A stretch of DNA of 64,000 bases from Quillaja saponaria (lineage: Eukaryota > Streptophyta > Magnoliopsida > Fabales > Quillajaceae), in contig CM055617.1 of NCBI GenBank assembly GCA_029379385.1, positions 5,642,001 through 5,706,000 of the forward strand, written 5' to 3'. Both the position numbers and the translations under genes were made by a program. Positions 52,742-64,000 of this stretch are shown here, in pieces. Within the stretch, counting starts at the first letter, position 1; the number at the start of each line of letters is the position of its first letter. The notes under the pieces are model-generated. The model saw nothing but the letters and a program-made list of their open reading frames with translations. It did no database searches and was not told the origin of the DNA.

Positions 52742-55700
52742 TGAATTACGGTTCTTCTTTCCCACAATTGTGCTCCTTAATAGGTATTAAATGGGTCGTT
52801 CCTTTTTCATCAAAATATGCTCAAGAACAGTGATGCTGATTTTTACAAAATGGTAACTGCATTGTAATTCGGAACAGAATAGCATTCTATCCATCTTTGT
52901 ATGTCCAACTTTATATATTTTTTCCCAGTATATCATAAATGTGCTATTTAAAGCTCTGATTATACAAGTACTCTGTTTAGAGGCTATACTAACATATAAT
53001 TAACTTATTATTGATTCTCATGTATCATGACTACTCTTTGTTTTCCTATTTCCTTTTTCTCATTGTGCTTGATATGAATTACCAAATGTTCTTGTGATCT
53101 GTTCCAAACTTCCAATATAATTCTCTTTGCTTGCTGCCTTCCATTCCGACTAAGAGCAGGATTAGAGCAGCAACACAACATAAGGCTTTTATAAGCATCC
53201 TTATGCCAAACCTACCGTCCATAACATTTATATTAGGTTGGCACAAAATAAAAGTGCAAATAATATTTTAATCTTACAAGAAGTTGTCACTTAAGCCACT
53301 CTGTAACCGAGTCACATACATTGAATTTCATATTAAAGCTGTGAAATTTCCGCAGATCTTTAACACTTTTAAATCTGAAAAAAGAGAGTGAATGAGAGGA
53401 TAACTAAAAGAAATAAACACAAGGTACCACCTATCTTTGAATTGGTGGAAATGTTGGGAATAGTCCTGAACACGAGTGACCATGCACATCATATAATGAT
53501 TAGCAATTCCAGAAGGGTTTGCAGCAGAACTTGAATTGATCAATTGCCTAAATTTAATCAAATTTCTGATCTTGCAATCCTTCTAATAATTAGATTCCTG
53601 TACTTTGACGTCTGGATTTCATTTCCTTCCAATCAGGCCCAAAAGCTCCTTCGGTGCTTGCATTGTAAATCATATTGTTGTTTCCACAAGATGTTCAAAT
53701 AACTGACAAGTAAATTCTCTCCTTAGTTCTTCTTTCCAGAAATTTTCTGTTATGAGAGAAAAAGAATTCCCAGATTACAATCACTACAAATTGTAACAAC
53801 AGTAATGTGCTCTTACTCTTTCCCTTGTTCAGTTGCTTGAAAACAGAGAATAATAAAATCCTAGGGAAATCAATTATTATATATGCAGGATTATTGTTCT
53901 TGAAAACAGTGGGTTGCGGATAAACATGGCCTAGTATCTTTGATGTTTTTGGAGCCAGAGACCCGTCAGCCCACTCCTCTCTCCGCCACTGTTTAGAGGA
54001 TTAACTTGATATACAATTGAGTTTCTTCCACGAGTACAAACATAACACCATGAACAGAGTCCAAATTTCCCATGCAACATGAGGATTGACATTCGAGGTT
54101 ATGCAATAGTAATAAGTTAGAATGACTAACACTCACATGGGACCTGAATTCTGGAACCAAGTATAAAAAGATTCTATTTCTTCTCTGATAGTCTTTCTGG
54201 TATATATTTCCATTAAGTCCAAGGAGAAAATTAGTCAATTCAAGTATCAAACCACGGTCATCTGCGGTGACAAGAACAATTACTTTTAGAATCTCCAAGA
54301 ATATCAAACTAAGACAATCCAAATCACAAACCTAGCAATTCTAACTCTTTCAATTTGACACTTTAGCATTTGTGTCCCTCTCCTTACAAACAAATAAAAT
54401 GTATGCGTGGCAGTATCTTCCTCATGGCAACTCAGTTGTTTGACTCAATCGAATAGTTGGATGAGATTTTTTTTTTTTTTTTTCATATACTCAATGCAAA
54501 CCAATCCCAGTATATTGTCATCATTCCAACAAAGAGAGGTAACTCTTCAGTAAAGAAAAACATGTAGAAATATATTATATTAAAGAGAAAAAAAATAGGA
54601 AGAGAGATTATGTCCAATTTAGAACTGCTAATGTGAAAAGCATCCCAGTAAGATTCAGTTGGTGACACATAAATGTACAATTGAAAATGCCACTCACAAA
54701 CTCAGGATTCAGAAATTAATCACAGATTATACGACAGAAAAGAAAATCTATTTGAAAAAATATAACATGTGTGAATTTGAAAGTGACACGCAGACATAGA
54801 TAGAAAGAGAGAACTACGTATATATGAATAAAAGTTATGCTCGTGTGATGATTGCTTTCTCACAGCATGTACATAGTTTAGCAATGAAGAAATTAAGGCA
54901 GGATATGAACATCTAGCAATAAATTTAAGTTCATGCACACAATCAATTAGTAAAACAAAAGTTAGGAAAAGGAAAGAAGAGGAAGTTAAATAGAAGAGAA
55001 TCTTGAAGTATGGATAGCAAGAAATGAAACAGAAATGGAATAAAATCAGAAGGCTGCATCTCTCTTTTCAAATTTCTAGTAACCCTAATTCACTGTTTTT
55101 ATGTTGTCGTTCTCCAAGACAAGTTCTTCACTCAACCACACAGATAGATAGAAGATCTTAGATTTACAGGTCACATTGTCCCCATAAATTGACCAGTCTA
55201 TCTCTCATACAAATAGAAAGGAGCTCCTCTGAAGCAAATGCTGCGGCAGTTAAGATGCATGCCTTATTAACCATTCCAATTTCACACCTTTTAATACTAA
55301 TTCTCCAAAGTCCAATCGAAAATCTAATTGTAGCTTGATAAATGCCTTAAAGGGCCTCTCTTCCTTTATCAATCACATTAATCCAACCTTACTTTCCCAA
55401 CAAAAATAACTATTACATTGAAAAACATCATTAATCTAGCATAGGTAATCTGCCGATATCAGTAACTTAACATAAACTTTCAACATAATGATAACTATTT
55501 CTCAACCACTGCACAATCCAATAGTCATCTAAGCCTAGGAAACTAAAATCCTAGAAAGACAACCGGTATGAATGAATCTATATAAGGGGATCCATGCCAT
55601 ATTTTGTTCAATATATCTCAGATCCATTGGGGGAAACCCAGAAACGGAAAGAAATAAAAGATCAAAAAATAGTAAGGCGGCGGCAGGGAAAGGCATGTAG

Positions 55701-55811
55701 TAATTAAATATAAGAGGCATTAACAAATTTGCCATTTATTAGACTGTAGAAGAAACAAATAGATCAATTTCAATTACATGAATAGAAGCATCAGGCATGT
55801 AAATCATGGGG
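52742..55811. other. Intergenic with possible minus-strand relics
   Basis: 3' UTR of ATPC1, then sequence with no firm gene. A minus-strand stretch at 53561-53440 (SSSAANPSGIANHYMMCMVT) and the ACT-like segment at 54322-53993 may belong to one decayed locus. T and A tracts lie at about 54466-54483. The remainder up to 55811 shows nothing supportable. Confidence 0.4.
53993..54322 (-). pseudogene. Possible relic with an ACT-like segment
   Basis: The minus-strand frame reads VIVLVTADDRGLILELTNFL, then LGLNGNIYQKDY and RNRIFLYLVPEFRSH, ending near a donor-like CAT|GTGAGT. The pattern D..G....L...L....GNI......F resembles the ligand-binding ACT fold at the start of formyltetrahydrofolate deformylase (PurU) and related proteins. 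I found no formyl-transferase catalytic domain nearby and no complete gene structure. It may be a decayed fragment or a coincidental hydrophobic frame. Confidence 0.2.
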
Positions 55812-56150
55812 CTATGACTGCTCCATCTGGGTAAAAACCGGTGTCACCGCGAAGAGCTTCTTCCTCTGCAGACACCGAGGGCGATTGATCCTCAAAGCAA
55901 AACAAGGGATCCCATCAATTTGATTAGACATGTCATTTTGTTCAATGGGAAAAGATGGAAATGTGGGTGTTGCAGTGGGCAGTGAAAGTTGATATAGAGA
56001 GACGCGAGTATGTGAACCATGCCTCTGAGATCTTGCAGTGATTTTGGAATCCCTGATTTGGGCAAGTGCTCCTGGTTTTAGATATCTAAAATACCCTTCA
56101 TTTCTCTTGGTTGCAGATTTGCTCATGTTGCTTCTTGAGGCTCCTTTCAT
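55812..56150 (-). CDS. Small conserved plant protein, function unknown
   Basis: Complete single-exon frame of 112 residues on the minus strand (MKGASRSNMSKSATKRNEGY...). The conserved core is YFRYLKPGALAQIRDSKITA followed by RSQRHG. I associate this motif with a small uncharacterised plant family that includes At1g13390 and At1g68490; this is from memory. The N-terminal half is basic and Ser-rich. The second half is Pro/Thr-rich and ends with CFALRINRPRCLQRKKLFA. There is no signal peptide, membrane segment or enzyme motif. A minus-strand CTTATAAC about 90 bases upstream (56241-56248) may serve as a TATA box, and the region between is GA/CT-rich like a plant leader. No function is claimed. 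Confidence 0.75.
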   Translation of the reverse strand: MKGASRSNMSKSATKRNEGYFRYLKPGALAQIRDSKITARSQRHGSHTRVSLYQLSLPTATPTFPSFPIEQNDMSNQIDGIPCFALRINRPRCLQRKKLFAVTPVFTQMEQS

Positions 56151-58403
56151 GGCAGAGATGGACTGATGGAGGGAGAAAGTTTGGATTTTGAGAAGTGATG
56201 ATGGTGGGTTGTTTGAAGAAAGAGAGGGTGGTGGTGGGGGTTATAAGAGGAAATTTATGGCGGGAAAGAACGGTCTGGTGTCTGGTGTGTGGTGTGGAGG
56301 CGGGGGTTTCAAATAAGGTAAGGAGCGGGGAAGAGAATTAGGGCATGTAGAGTCTTTGTCCTATGGATGTGTGACACGTGGTGTTCAGATTTGTGGCTAT
56401 GATCTTGCAAAAATAGAGAGTAAAATCCAAAAAAAAATCTATTTCAATTCAATCTAATTATATCTATTGTATTTTAATAGTAAAGAAGATCATTAATATA
56501 AAAGCTAAGCTGTATTTACATGATTTTAAAAAAGCAAGATGAACTTTAATATTTTGATCCATAATTATGAGTTGGGTGATATTCGATTCTAAACATAATA
56601 GTGATTCACACAAGTTTTGTATCTATAAATGTCATCACACAATAAATTATATCTACTTATATTTGTAATAAATCTAGTAATTTATTGAGAAAAAAATTAG
56701 GAGCTGCCGCATAAAGGGGATGATAGTCCCTCAATGATAGGAATTAAGTCCAAGAAATGGAACAATGAAAGTTTGCAGGGGAGAGGGAAAAAGAGAGGGA
56801 GAAAGAGTTATTTTATTGCTATTTATTGTTTAAAATCAAGACAAAAAAATAATTTACTTAGAGGCTTGGCCCTAACTTCTTTTTTTCAAGTACAATAATG
56901 AATAATTTACAAGTAATGATAATTAATATATTAGTATAATAATGATTTACATGTATTTTTTTATTTTTTACAAGTATTCTCATGAATGTGAATCTCATCT
57001 CGGTTGAGGATTCGTAGTTAACTCCTCTCACAAGTATTTTATTGCAAGCTCAAATATTTAATATTACAAAAACCATTCAATCGTTGAGATCAAACATATC
57101 TTACATTTATTAGATTCAAAAAAAAATAATATTTGGGGTTAATTTTTTTATATTTATGACTTGTTTGTTTCACATTATATTAATATTTAAAATTATTATA
57201 TAATTGTAGAATGCGAATATGTAAAGTTGAAATACTATTAATTATTAAAATATGATATGCAATCCACCATCTTAACATTAACTACTAACCCACTCACATA
57301 CTCACCGTGCAAACTAACTTATACACCTCCTAATTCTTATTAATTAAATCATGATATTTATAAAAGACATGTCCCCTATTTATACAACTACTCACTATTT
57401 CTTAAAAAAAATAAAAGTAACATCTTTAAATTATGCGATGAACCATAACTTTATGTTTATAATTCAACTTTCAATGTAATTAACTCACAAATAAATAAGA
57501 CAAGTCTACTAAAAGAAAAAAAAGCGTTGACGAATAATATTAAAACAGGTTTATTAAAACCATAAGGTCATTATCCAACAGACCCCTCCTGATGGAGTAT
57601 CTTTTTGAGAGGACCCTTTGACCTTCCAACCCCCCTGCCCGATATTTGGTTCCACATTCATTCACATACTCACTGTGTTGCTCTCGCTTCTCTGCAATAA
57701 TTGTAAAACCCAGGAAAATATTGAAGTATGAAGGAAAATGGCTAAAGAAAAGTTCAGTCACAGTTAAAACCCACCACATATCTCAATGAAATCTCTCTCA
57801 CCCAACCAAATGTCATCTTACTAGTAATGAAGCACCTTCTCCTAGGCAATCCATAATAAAAGTTGCTTAGGCTCACACTTTCACGGAGGGAAAGAAATTG
57901 AGCTTTTACTCATTGTGACTGAGCATTTTTCTCCGGGCATTGCCGAATGAGATGAGTTGTTGGTGAGTTGGAGATAAGGTTATGGAACTGGGAGGTTTGG
58001 TCAGACCAATCGTCCTTCACCAGCTCTTCCAATCAAAAGCCAGCCTTTTAAGGGATCAGAGCTTTAAATAGAAAAAATTTATCAATGCACTGTCTGTTAC
58101 TTACTCCTACCCCTATTAAGAATATTTTCCACCACCTAGTGTTTTCTGTTGTTAGTAAAAATGTTATGATGGGACTAGCATTTTGGGTTTGCTCAATGCC
58201 GCAATCCCCTCTTCCTCAGTGTCCTTGCTCTGCTCCCTTTCTGTGGGCTTTTGGATTCTTGTAATAAACCCACCTTACCCACTATTTCCAGAGGTTGAAA
58301 ATGATGAGGAACTGAGATTCTCATCAAAAACCATCATTTTCTTTTCGATATTTGTTTTTTTTGGGATTCATCGGAAGAAATTTCTTCTTCTTTGTTTATA
58401 GGC
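56151..58403. other. Intergenic between divergent genes, no gene seen
   Basis: Promoter side of the small minus-strand gene up to about 56380, then AT-rich sequence. An open minus-strand frame at 57779-57540 has no recognised motif. The sequence from about 57880 is less AT-rich and may be promoter of the second S40 gene. Confidence 0.45.
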
Positions 58404-58411
58404 TATAAAAG
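58404..58411 (+). promoter_or_regulatory. TATA box of the second S40 gene
   Basis: TATAAAAG followed by CT-rich sequence. With a start near 58435 the leader is about 480 bases. Acceptor-like ends at 58482 (ttttttttgcag) and 58905 (ggttttacag) suggest that the leader is spliced. Confidence 0.45.
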
Positions 58412-58916
58412 TAACTCCATTTCTCCCACTGCTGTATTTTGTTGTCTTTTTCTTTCCTCTCGTTTTTATTTTTTTTTGCAGGTGCATTCTGAGCCTTAGA
58501 TTGCAGAGTCTCCTTGAAATCTGTGATCTTCTTTGGAGGTATTGAGGTCAGGGGTAAACGTTTTCAAAGCTTCTTCCTTTGTCCTGGTTGATTTTTGGGA
58601 TTTTGCAGAGTTCCCATTTGAGAAATCCTTGAAAAAGTTCTTGTTTTTTTGGAGGGTATTGAAACAAAGGCAAGGTAGATTCCTGATATTATTCTCTTAC
58701 ACCTTTCTACGTTTTGATTCCCAAGGAAAAAAATAAACGTTTCACCAATCTCTTTAGCTAGCAACCATAAATTTTTCTTTTTGGATGGATAAAATCACTT
58801 GTATCTATTACTGAAATAAGTATAACTCTGTTTTCACTCAAATTACTTCCCCTTTCTTTGTTCTTTTGCTCACAAACTCCCTTTTAAAAAAAATTGGTTT
58901 TACAGAGGAAATAGCA

Positions 58917-59453
58917 ATGGCAGATTGGCATGCTTTTGGTGAAAAATCAATGAGAGATGAGGATTTTGATGAAGAAGATGTGTGGGGAGTTGTCAAGGAG
59001 AGGGATGATTCAAGCTCAAAAATGAGGAAATCTAAGGAATTCTCTGGCTCTTCTTCTGCATGGAGCTTTCCCACTGCTCCAAGAATGATTCCAAGGGCTA
59101 ATATTCAACCAACAAGCCATGAAGCCAAAGTCGTTCAGCAATCTTCAGCTCCTGTTGACATTCCTGACTGGTCAAAAATTTACGGGAGACATGCAAAGAA
59201 GGGGTTGGAGGATGGGTCATGGGTTGCTGATGAGAATACTATTAGTAATGGTCCTACTACTTTATATGATGATGGTGGTGGTGGTGATGATGAAGATAAC
59301 ATGGTTCCTCCACATGAATGGATTGCTAGAAAGCTTGCTATGAGTCAGATTTCATCTTTCTCTGTTTGTGAAGGGATTGGGAGGACACTCAAAGGGAGAG
59401 ATCTTAGCAAAGTGAGAGATGCAGTTTTGACAAAAACGGGTTTCTTAGAGTAG
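58917..59453 (+). CDS. Senescence regulator S40 family protein (DUF584), second copy
   Basis: Single coding exon, 178 residues from the ATG at 58917 (agcaATGgca; MADWHAFGEKSMRDEDFDEE). The frame is open upstream but without another ATG, and an acceptor-like tttacag sits 12 bases before the start. S40 motifs in order: the acidic FDEEDVWGVVKERDD (about 16-30), PVDIPDWSKIYGRH (about 80-93), the acidic DDEDNMVPPHEWIARKLA (about 121-138) and IGRTLKGRDLSKVRDAVLTK (about 154-173) ending TGFLE. It differs from the 25150 gene in its N-terminus and the WH segment, so the two represent separate subclades and not a recent duplication. A (GGTGAT)-like run at about 59272-59298 encodes a Gly/Asp stretch. 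Same inferred role as a small, disordered senescence- or stress-associated nuclear protein. Confidence 0.92.
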   Translation: MADWHAFGEKSMRDEDFDEEDVWGVVKERDDSSSKMRKSKEFSGSSSAWSFPTAPRMIPRANIQPTSHEAKVVQQSSAPVDIPDWSKIYGRHAKKGLEDGSWVADENTISNGPTTLYDDGGGGDDEDNMVPPHEWIARKLAMSQISSFSVCEGIGRTLKGRDLSKVRDAVLTKTGFLE

Positions 59454-60498
59454 TAGTTGCACCTATGCCTCCTGTTCATCATCATAATTTTGGCATCATC
59501 ATCAATCCTTACCACCATCAATTCATCATCATCATTGTTAGGCATGGTTTATGGTGTTGCGGAACTAGAATACTCCCTATGTGAGAAGTCAGAGCTGCCA
59601 TTTTGGTGTTTTTTTTTTTTTTTTTTGTTTTCATTTGAAAGTTAACAAGATTAAAAAAGAGAGAAAGGAACTTGACAGCCTCTGAGATTTGGTATGTAGT
59701 CTGATTAATTTTGTGATTTTGGTAGAATGCACCTATTAAATGAAATAGATTTAATTAACTTCAACTCTTTTTGATCTGGCTGCTTTATCTTTTACTAACA
59801 TTTAATCTTAGTCATAGTTTTATAATTGGGGACATGCATGCTCTACCATGCTTGTCCTTTAAAATATTTTCTTTGGCAGAAATCCTTCTAAGTATAAAGT
59901 GATATCTTTTCTTATCTAACTTTCCTTACTTTGATTAAAGTTGTTCAGGTCAATGATGCAAATAACAGAACTTCCAGAGAGTTCAAATCCATCTATGCAG
60001 TCCTTCTCTTCCTTCTTTGGACAAAGATTCTTGACAATAGAGTAACCAAATTCGAAAATCCATCAGGCATTACCTTTGAATTTAACCTATGACCCTATCT
60101 GACAGATAAATTTAACTGCTTATACTTTCGTAACTTTTTACCTTAATGACATAATTGACATTGGCATACTAATAAACCATACAAAATGAACAGAACCAAA
60201 AAGGCAAGAAACCGCAATTGACTAGTTTTTCGTCTCTAATAGGAACTGTTAACACAGTTTCTGTAATAAATATTTCGTTGAGTTTCTTCAAAGTGTGAAT
60301 CGTTTGTAACAAGGTCAGTTTTATAATAATGAAGTATACTTTTATATAAAAAAGAAGGCGGTTAGTGGGTCAAATCATTCCTCTGATAGAGGAGACTGTA
60401 AAGTTGAGCAAGCCTCCAATTCTGCATTTGTCTAATTCTGCTTTCTCTGAATTTTTTGGTTTCTGCTTCCATTTTTTCTTTTGGGTTGAGAGGGGAAA
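59454..60498. other. Intergenic between S40 and GT31 genes
   Basis: 3' UTR of the S40 gene (with (ATC)n-type sequence at 59475-59540 and a T tract at about 59610), then non-coding sequence and the probable promoter and leader of the galactosyltransferase. No other gene seen. Confidence 0.5.
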
Positions 60499-63400
60499 AT
60501 GCCTATGAAGAGCAGGGGAGGAGCAGGTGAACTGGGCATGAGGAGTGTCATACATAGGAAGTGGATCTTTTTCCCTTGCTTGGGAAGCTTCTTTGCTGGA
60601 ATGTTCTTTACCAACAGGTATTCTAATTTGTGGGTTTCGGCTTTTGAGCATCAATGTGCGATCTTCAGTTACTTTAGCGGTTGATTTCACTATATTATGC
60701 AGTTTCTGCGACGTGGGTAAATAGATTTTGTGTGAAGACACCGAAGATTTGTCTGGTATCTATGTTTTAACTAGTTAGTGACGCATATTCCAGTGAATTG
60801 GATAACTGTTGTGCGTCGGTGAAGTGCATAAGGCCAATACAGTTCATTTTAGATTCTCACCGCTTATATTCTAATAATGCTTTATGTCTGTACAGTGTGC
60901 AGTATGGTCTTTTGTGAAGGGCAACTGCAAATACTAGCCCAATTATGTGACTTATTATACAGCGAGGGGGGAAGGGAGGAACAAGTTGCTAAATTTACAA
61001 TCTTTATAAACATTTTTTTAGAAAATTTCACAGGCAAATCCCAAACAGCCAAGTACTTATAATGTTGGTCTAATCTTTGCTTCTAATTGTATTCAGTGGC
61101 AGGAAAATATAGTTTTGGCCTTTTAGGATATCTGTTCTCATTGTGTAATTTACTAAAATTTGAGTCCATCTTTAACCATGTCAAATTGATGGGTTAGGTT
61201 CACTTGGATGCAGGTTTTTGGTGCTTCTGGTTCAATAGGACCTGATATTTCATACTGAAAAGTAAAAACTAGGTGATGTTATTTTCCGTAGTTGTGTAAT
61301 TTTCTATACTTCTTCTTAATATTATGAATTTTTTATATTAATGTAGCCATATAGGTCTCCATCAATTGAGCACAAGCTTCTATTATAATTGAAAACAAGC
61401 ATAGAAATACTCAATTTAGTCAATCTATTTTCTGAGGAAGTTGGATGTCAATTTCTCTCTGGTATGTGCTTCAATCCTAACCATATCATTTTGTATTAGG
61501 ATGTGGATGGTACCTGAATCTAAAGGTATTCCAAGGACATCTAGCGAAGATCAAAGAATAAAATTAAAGTCTGATGGTTGTAATCTAAATCTTGTAAGTG
61601 TACTTATGAAACTTCCTTATCAAGCCAAATTTCCAGTTATGAGTTCATTATGCATTGTCCCGATCCCCCTGATATGTGACCTTCTGCAGAATTCCTACTT
61701 GAAAGTTAACACGTGAGGGTGCATACAAAGTAAATAAACACCAGAGATGAGTTCTTTTAATAATTCTTTGTTTTGTTAGTTTATTGTGCATGTGACTCGT
61801 AATCAACAACGTTCTAGGGAAAATGTATTAACAATTATTTGCTCTTTCTGCACAATGGATCTTCCTTCCAAAGTTATATATTTGACACTGAAGCATTTAC
61901 TAATTACAATAAATATTGCTCTAGCAAGTTAGAACTATTTTTTCTCTTTTTGATATTTATTTCTTTTAGGTTGTGTGTGTGAGAGAGACACGACAGAGAG
62001 GTTGAGTTGATGAGAGGAGGGAATATCAGTGAAGGCCTCTTGTATATGCCCCTTTAAGAAGCATCTCATTGCTCAATTATATTGTATGCACATATTTTAT
62101 GGGTTTCAAATGTGGTCCCCAAGAGTCTCAGATTTTTCACTCTAACTGCTTCTTGATATCACTTTTACCTTCCAAATTGAGACTTCTATGCTTCACGTTT
62201 ACATGTTTTAACTGAATATTGAGTATTGACTTACATCTGCTATTATCATGATGGTTACTGGGTTATTAATGTTTGCTTTTGATTGAAGGTTGTAAAGTCT
62301 AACTCCAATTACAGTCAAGGTGAAGTAACAAAGACACAGCATGCTGTTGAGTAAGATGGCCTGCTGCTTTAATCTGTGTCTTCCATATATGCCTCTCTTG
62401 TAACCACAATGCGAAGCTTATTGCTGTTTATGAAATGCAGGACACTGGGTAAGAAAACAATATCGACTTCGGAGATGAAATTAATATATAGCAAGACAGA
62501 ACATGAATCTATACTGAATGGTACTGCCGCATCAGGAACTGCAAAGACTGTTCAATCAACTTCAAAAAGAAAATATTTTATGGTTATAGGGATTAACACA
62601 GCTTTTAGTAGCAGGAAACGGAGAGATTCTGTTCGTGCAACTTGGATGCCAGAAGGTGCTTTAAATGATTTTATAGTTCTCTCATCTTTTTGTTGTCTTT
62701 TCTTTTTACTTTTCCTTCATGACTCATGCAGTGTTTCATTTGCTTATTGTGTCTGATTTATGACTAATGGGTGGTAATGGATACATTCATTAGTTGAGAA
62801 AAGAAAGAGGTTGGAAGAAGAGAAGGGCATAATCATTCGCTTCGTTATTGGTCACAGGTCAGATTCAGAATTCCTGTTACAGCATGTCTCATTTAGTCGA
62901 AAAAATACGTGTTTCTGATGATTCTTTTGCTGTTAAGATCTCATCTTATAATATTTGAAGCTTTATGACCTCAAAATTGAAATCAAGTAAAAAATTGTTA
63001 ACAGTGTTCTCTCACTCTTCTAGATGTAAGGATAGGTTTAATTTGGATCTAAACTAACTTTCTTGTAAAGTTCATAAGTAGGAGTGCAGCTTTAGTGTGT
63101 AACTATCAAACTTCTACAAGTAACATAACTGCATCGACCGCTCTTAAATAACATTCTCATAATTGGATCTCTTTATGAGAGTTGCCTATGAACAAATTTT
63201 AATTCAGTTTTTAGACATTTTCTTTTGTCTTATAATGAGCGTCAACTTGAATTAAAGATAGCAGACCCTTGAAGCAAATATCACATCTAGTTTAGCGAAG
63301 GTTACGATACTTATATCATATTGCAGGATCAAACTCTCACTTATCCTGCAAAAAAAGCTGGTTGTTTGCTAATAATTTTTTGCAGGATCTTTCAGACTTT

Positions 63401-63859
63401 TCATTTGATGAAATTCTTTGGTTGCACATTCACATGGTTACCTCTGTGATTGCTCAATTTTATATTTCCATTATGGTGTGTATATGCCTGTTGTTATTGT
63501 AACATGTGAATGGAAGGATTGAACTTTAATAAATTGGCTGTCTGGTACTAGTTCAACCTCTGGTGGCATTCTTGATAAGGCTATTGAAGCAGAGGAGAAG
63601 CTGCATGGTGACTTCTTGAGGCTGGTGATGTTTCTGTCTTGTCTGTTCCAATTAAACTGAATGTGCAGATTCTACCTATCTTTTAAAAGGTTATATTTAT
63701 AGATGACATGATAATCTTTCACACTCTTTGCTTACCAGAACCATGTTGAGGGCTACCTCGAATTATCCGCCAAGACAAAGACTTATTTGGCAACTGCTGT
63801 TGCCTTGTGGGATGCAGAATTTTATGTCAAAGTTGATGATGATGTTCATGTAAATTTAG
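60499..63859 (+). CDS. B3GALT-like: Beta-1,3-galactosyltransferase (GT31), 5' part, cut by window end
   Basis: The first seven exons, all phase-consistent with GT-AG sites: 60499-60617, 61500-61593, 62289-62350, 62441-62655, 62794-62857, 63552-63624 and 63739-63859. The seventh ends in phase 1, so the gene continues beyond 64000. It is a type II Golgi protein: a short basic tail ([13 protein letters not shown]), then a membrane anchor [19 protein letters not shown] (about 21-40), then a stem (DUF4094-like). The GT31 domain starts [27 protein letters not shown] (read in two parts). It continues with [31 protein letters not shown] and [13 protein letters not shown], and reaches the metal-binding DDD motif in [13 protein letters not shown]. 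This is the B3GALT1/7 clade. The enzymes transfer galactose in beta-1,3 linkage, mainly on arabinogalactan proteins or N-glycans; the exact acceptor of this clade is not fixed. No galectin domain, unlike GALT2-6. Confidence 0.92.
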
Positions 63860-64000
63860 GTAACTGTGATTCCTGGTTATTTCTCTATTCGTTCCTTCAT
63901 CAACTTATTATATATAAATACTGAAATTTGACTGCAATATTTAAGAATATGTATCAATGATGCATTGAAGTGAGATGCTCGTAGTAAATGGTTGTTGGTT

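Noticed and set aside
57540..57779. Minus-strand 79-codon frame (ending SIRRGLLDNDLMVLINLF)
   Set aside because: No family match, no promoter, and contains acceptor- and donor-like signals; not enough to call a gene.

Overview
The window is nuclear DNA of a dicotyledonous flowering plant. It is strongly AT-rich outside genes. The genes have GT-AG introns with T-rich acceptors, and the families are plant-typical: chloroplast ATP synthase gamma, P-class PPR protein, class III peroxidase, CDPK and S40 (DUF584) proteins. I see no bacterial operons, rRNA or tRNA genes, CRISPR arrays or intact transposon polyproteins.

Layout from left to right. 0-7 kb: a small basic protein gene (860-1192, +); a decayed MATE/DTX transporter pseudogene (2543-4169, -); an intronless, intact, two-domain tRNA-His guanylyltransferase copy (5067-6632, +). 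7-12.7 kb: no confident gene, though there are exon-like pieces on the minus strand (7569-9576). 12.7-17 kb: a two-exon BRANCHLESS TRICHOME-like coiled-coil gene whose intron holds a tandem duplication of about 892 bp. 17-25 kb: intergenic, with a 116-bp tandem duplication and three perfect CACGTG boxes upstream of the first S40 gene (25150-25782, +). 29.5-34 kb: an eight-exon CDPK of the CPK21 type. 35.5-37.2 kb: a four-exon peroxidase of the PER42/PRXR1 type (-), convergent with the CDPK. 40.2-46.3 kb: a nine-exon TYW3-Kelch-TYW2 fusion for wybutosine synthesis (-). 48.7-50.8 kb: a mitochondrial-type PPR gene (+). 51.6-52.7 kb: intronless chloroplast ATPC1 (+). 55.8-56.2 kb: a small conserved protein (-). 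58.9-59.5 kb: a second S40 gene (+). 60.5 kb to the edge: the first seven exons of a GT31 beta-1,3-galactosyltransferase (+), cut by the window end.

The genes are not one pathway. They cover tRNA maturation (THG1, TYW), chloroplast energy (ATPC1), organelle RNA processing (PPR), calcium and ROS signalling (CDPK, peroxidase), senescence (two S40 genes) and cell-wall or arabinogalactan glycosylation (GT31). What links them is conserved synteny. From memory, the same families sit together in Arabidopsis in three separate places: At4g04630-At4g04720 (S40, ATPC1, TYW, CPK21), At4g21960-At4g21970 (PER42, S40) and At1g11690-At1g11730 (BLT-like, S40, PPR, B3GALT1). This window therefore looks like a less-fractionated version of that ancestral block.

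I did not find evidence for a novel biological system. The best leads are the intronless THG1 copy, the intronic 892-bp duplication, the unexplained exon-like pieces at 7.6-9.6 kb, the G-box triplet and the synteny. Multi-exon coordinates come from reading splice consensus sites and checking reading phase by hand; all completed models close in frame.
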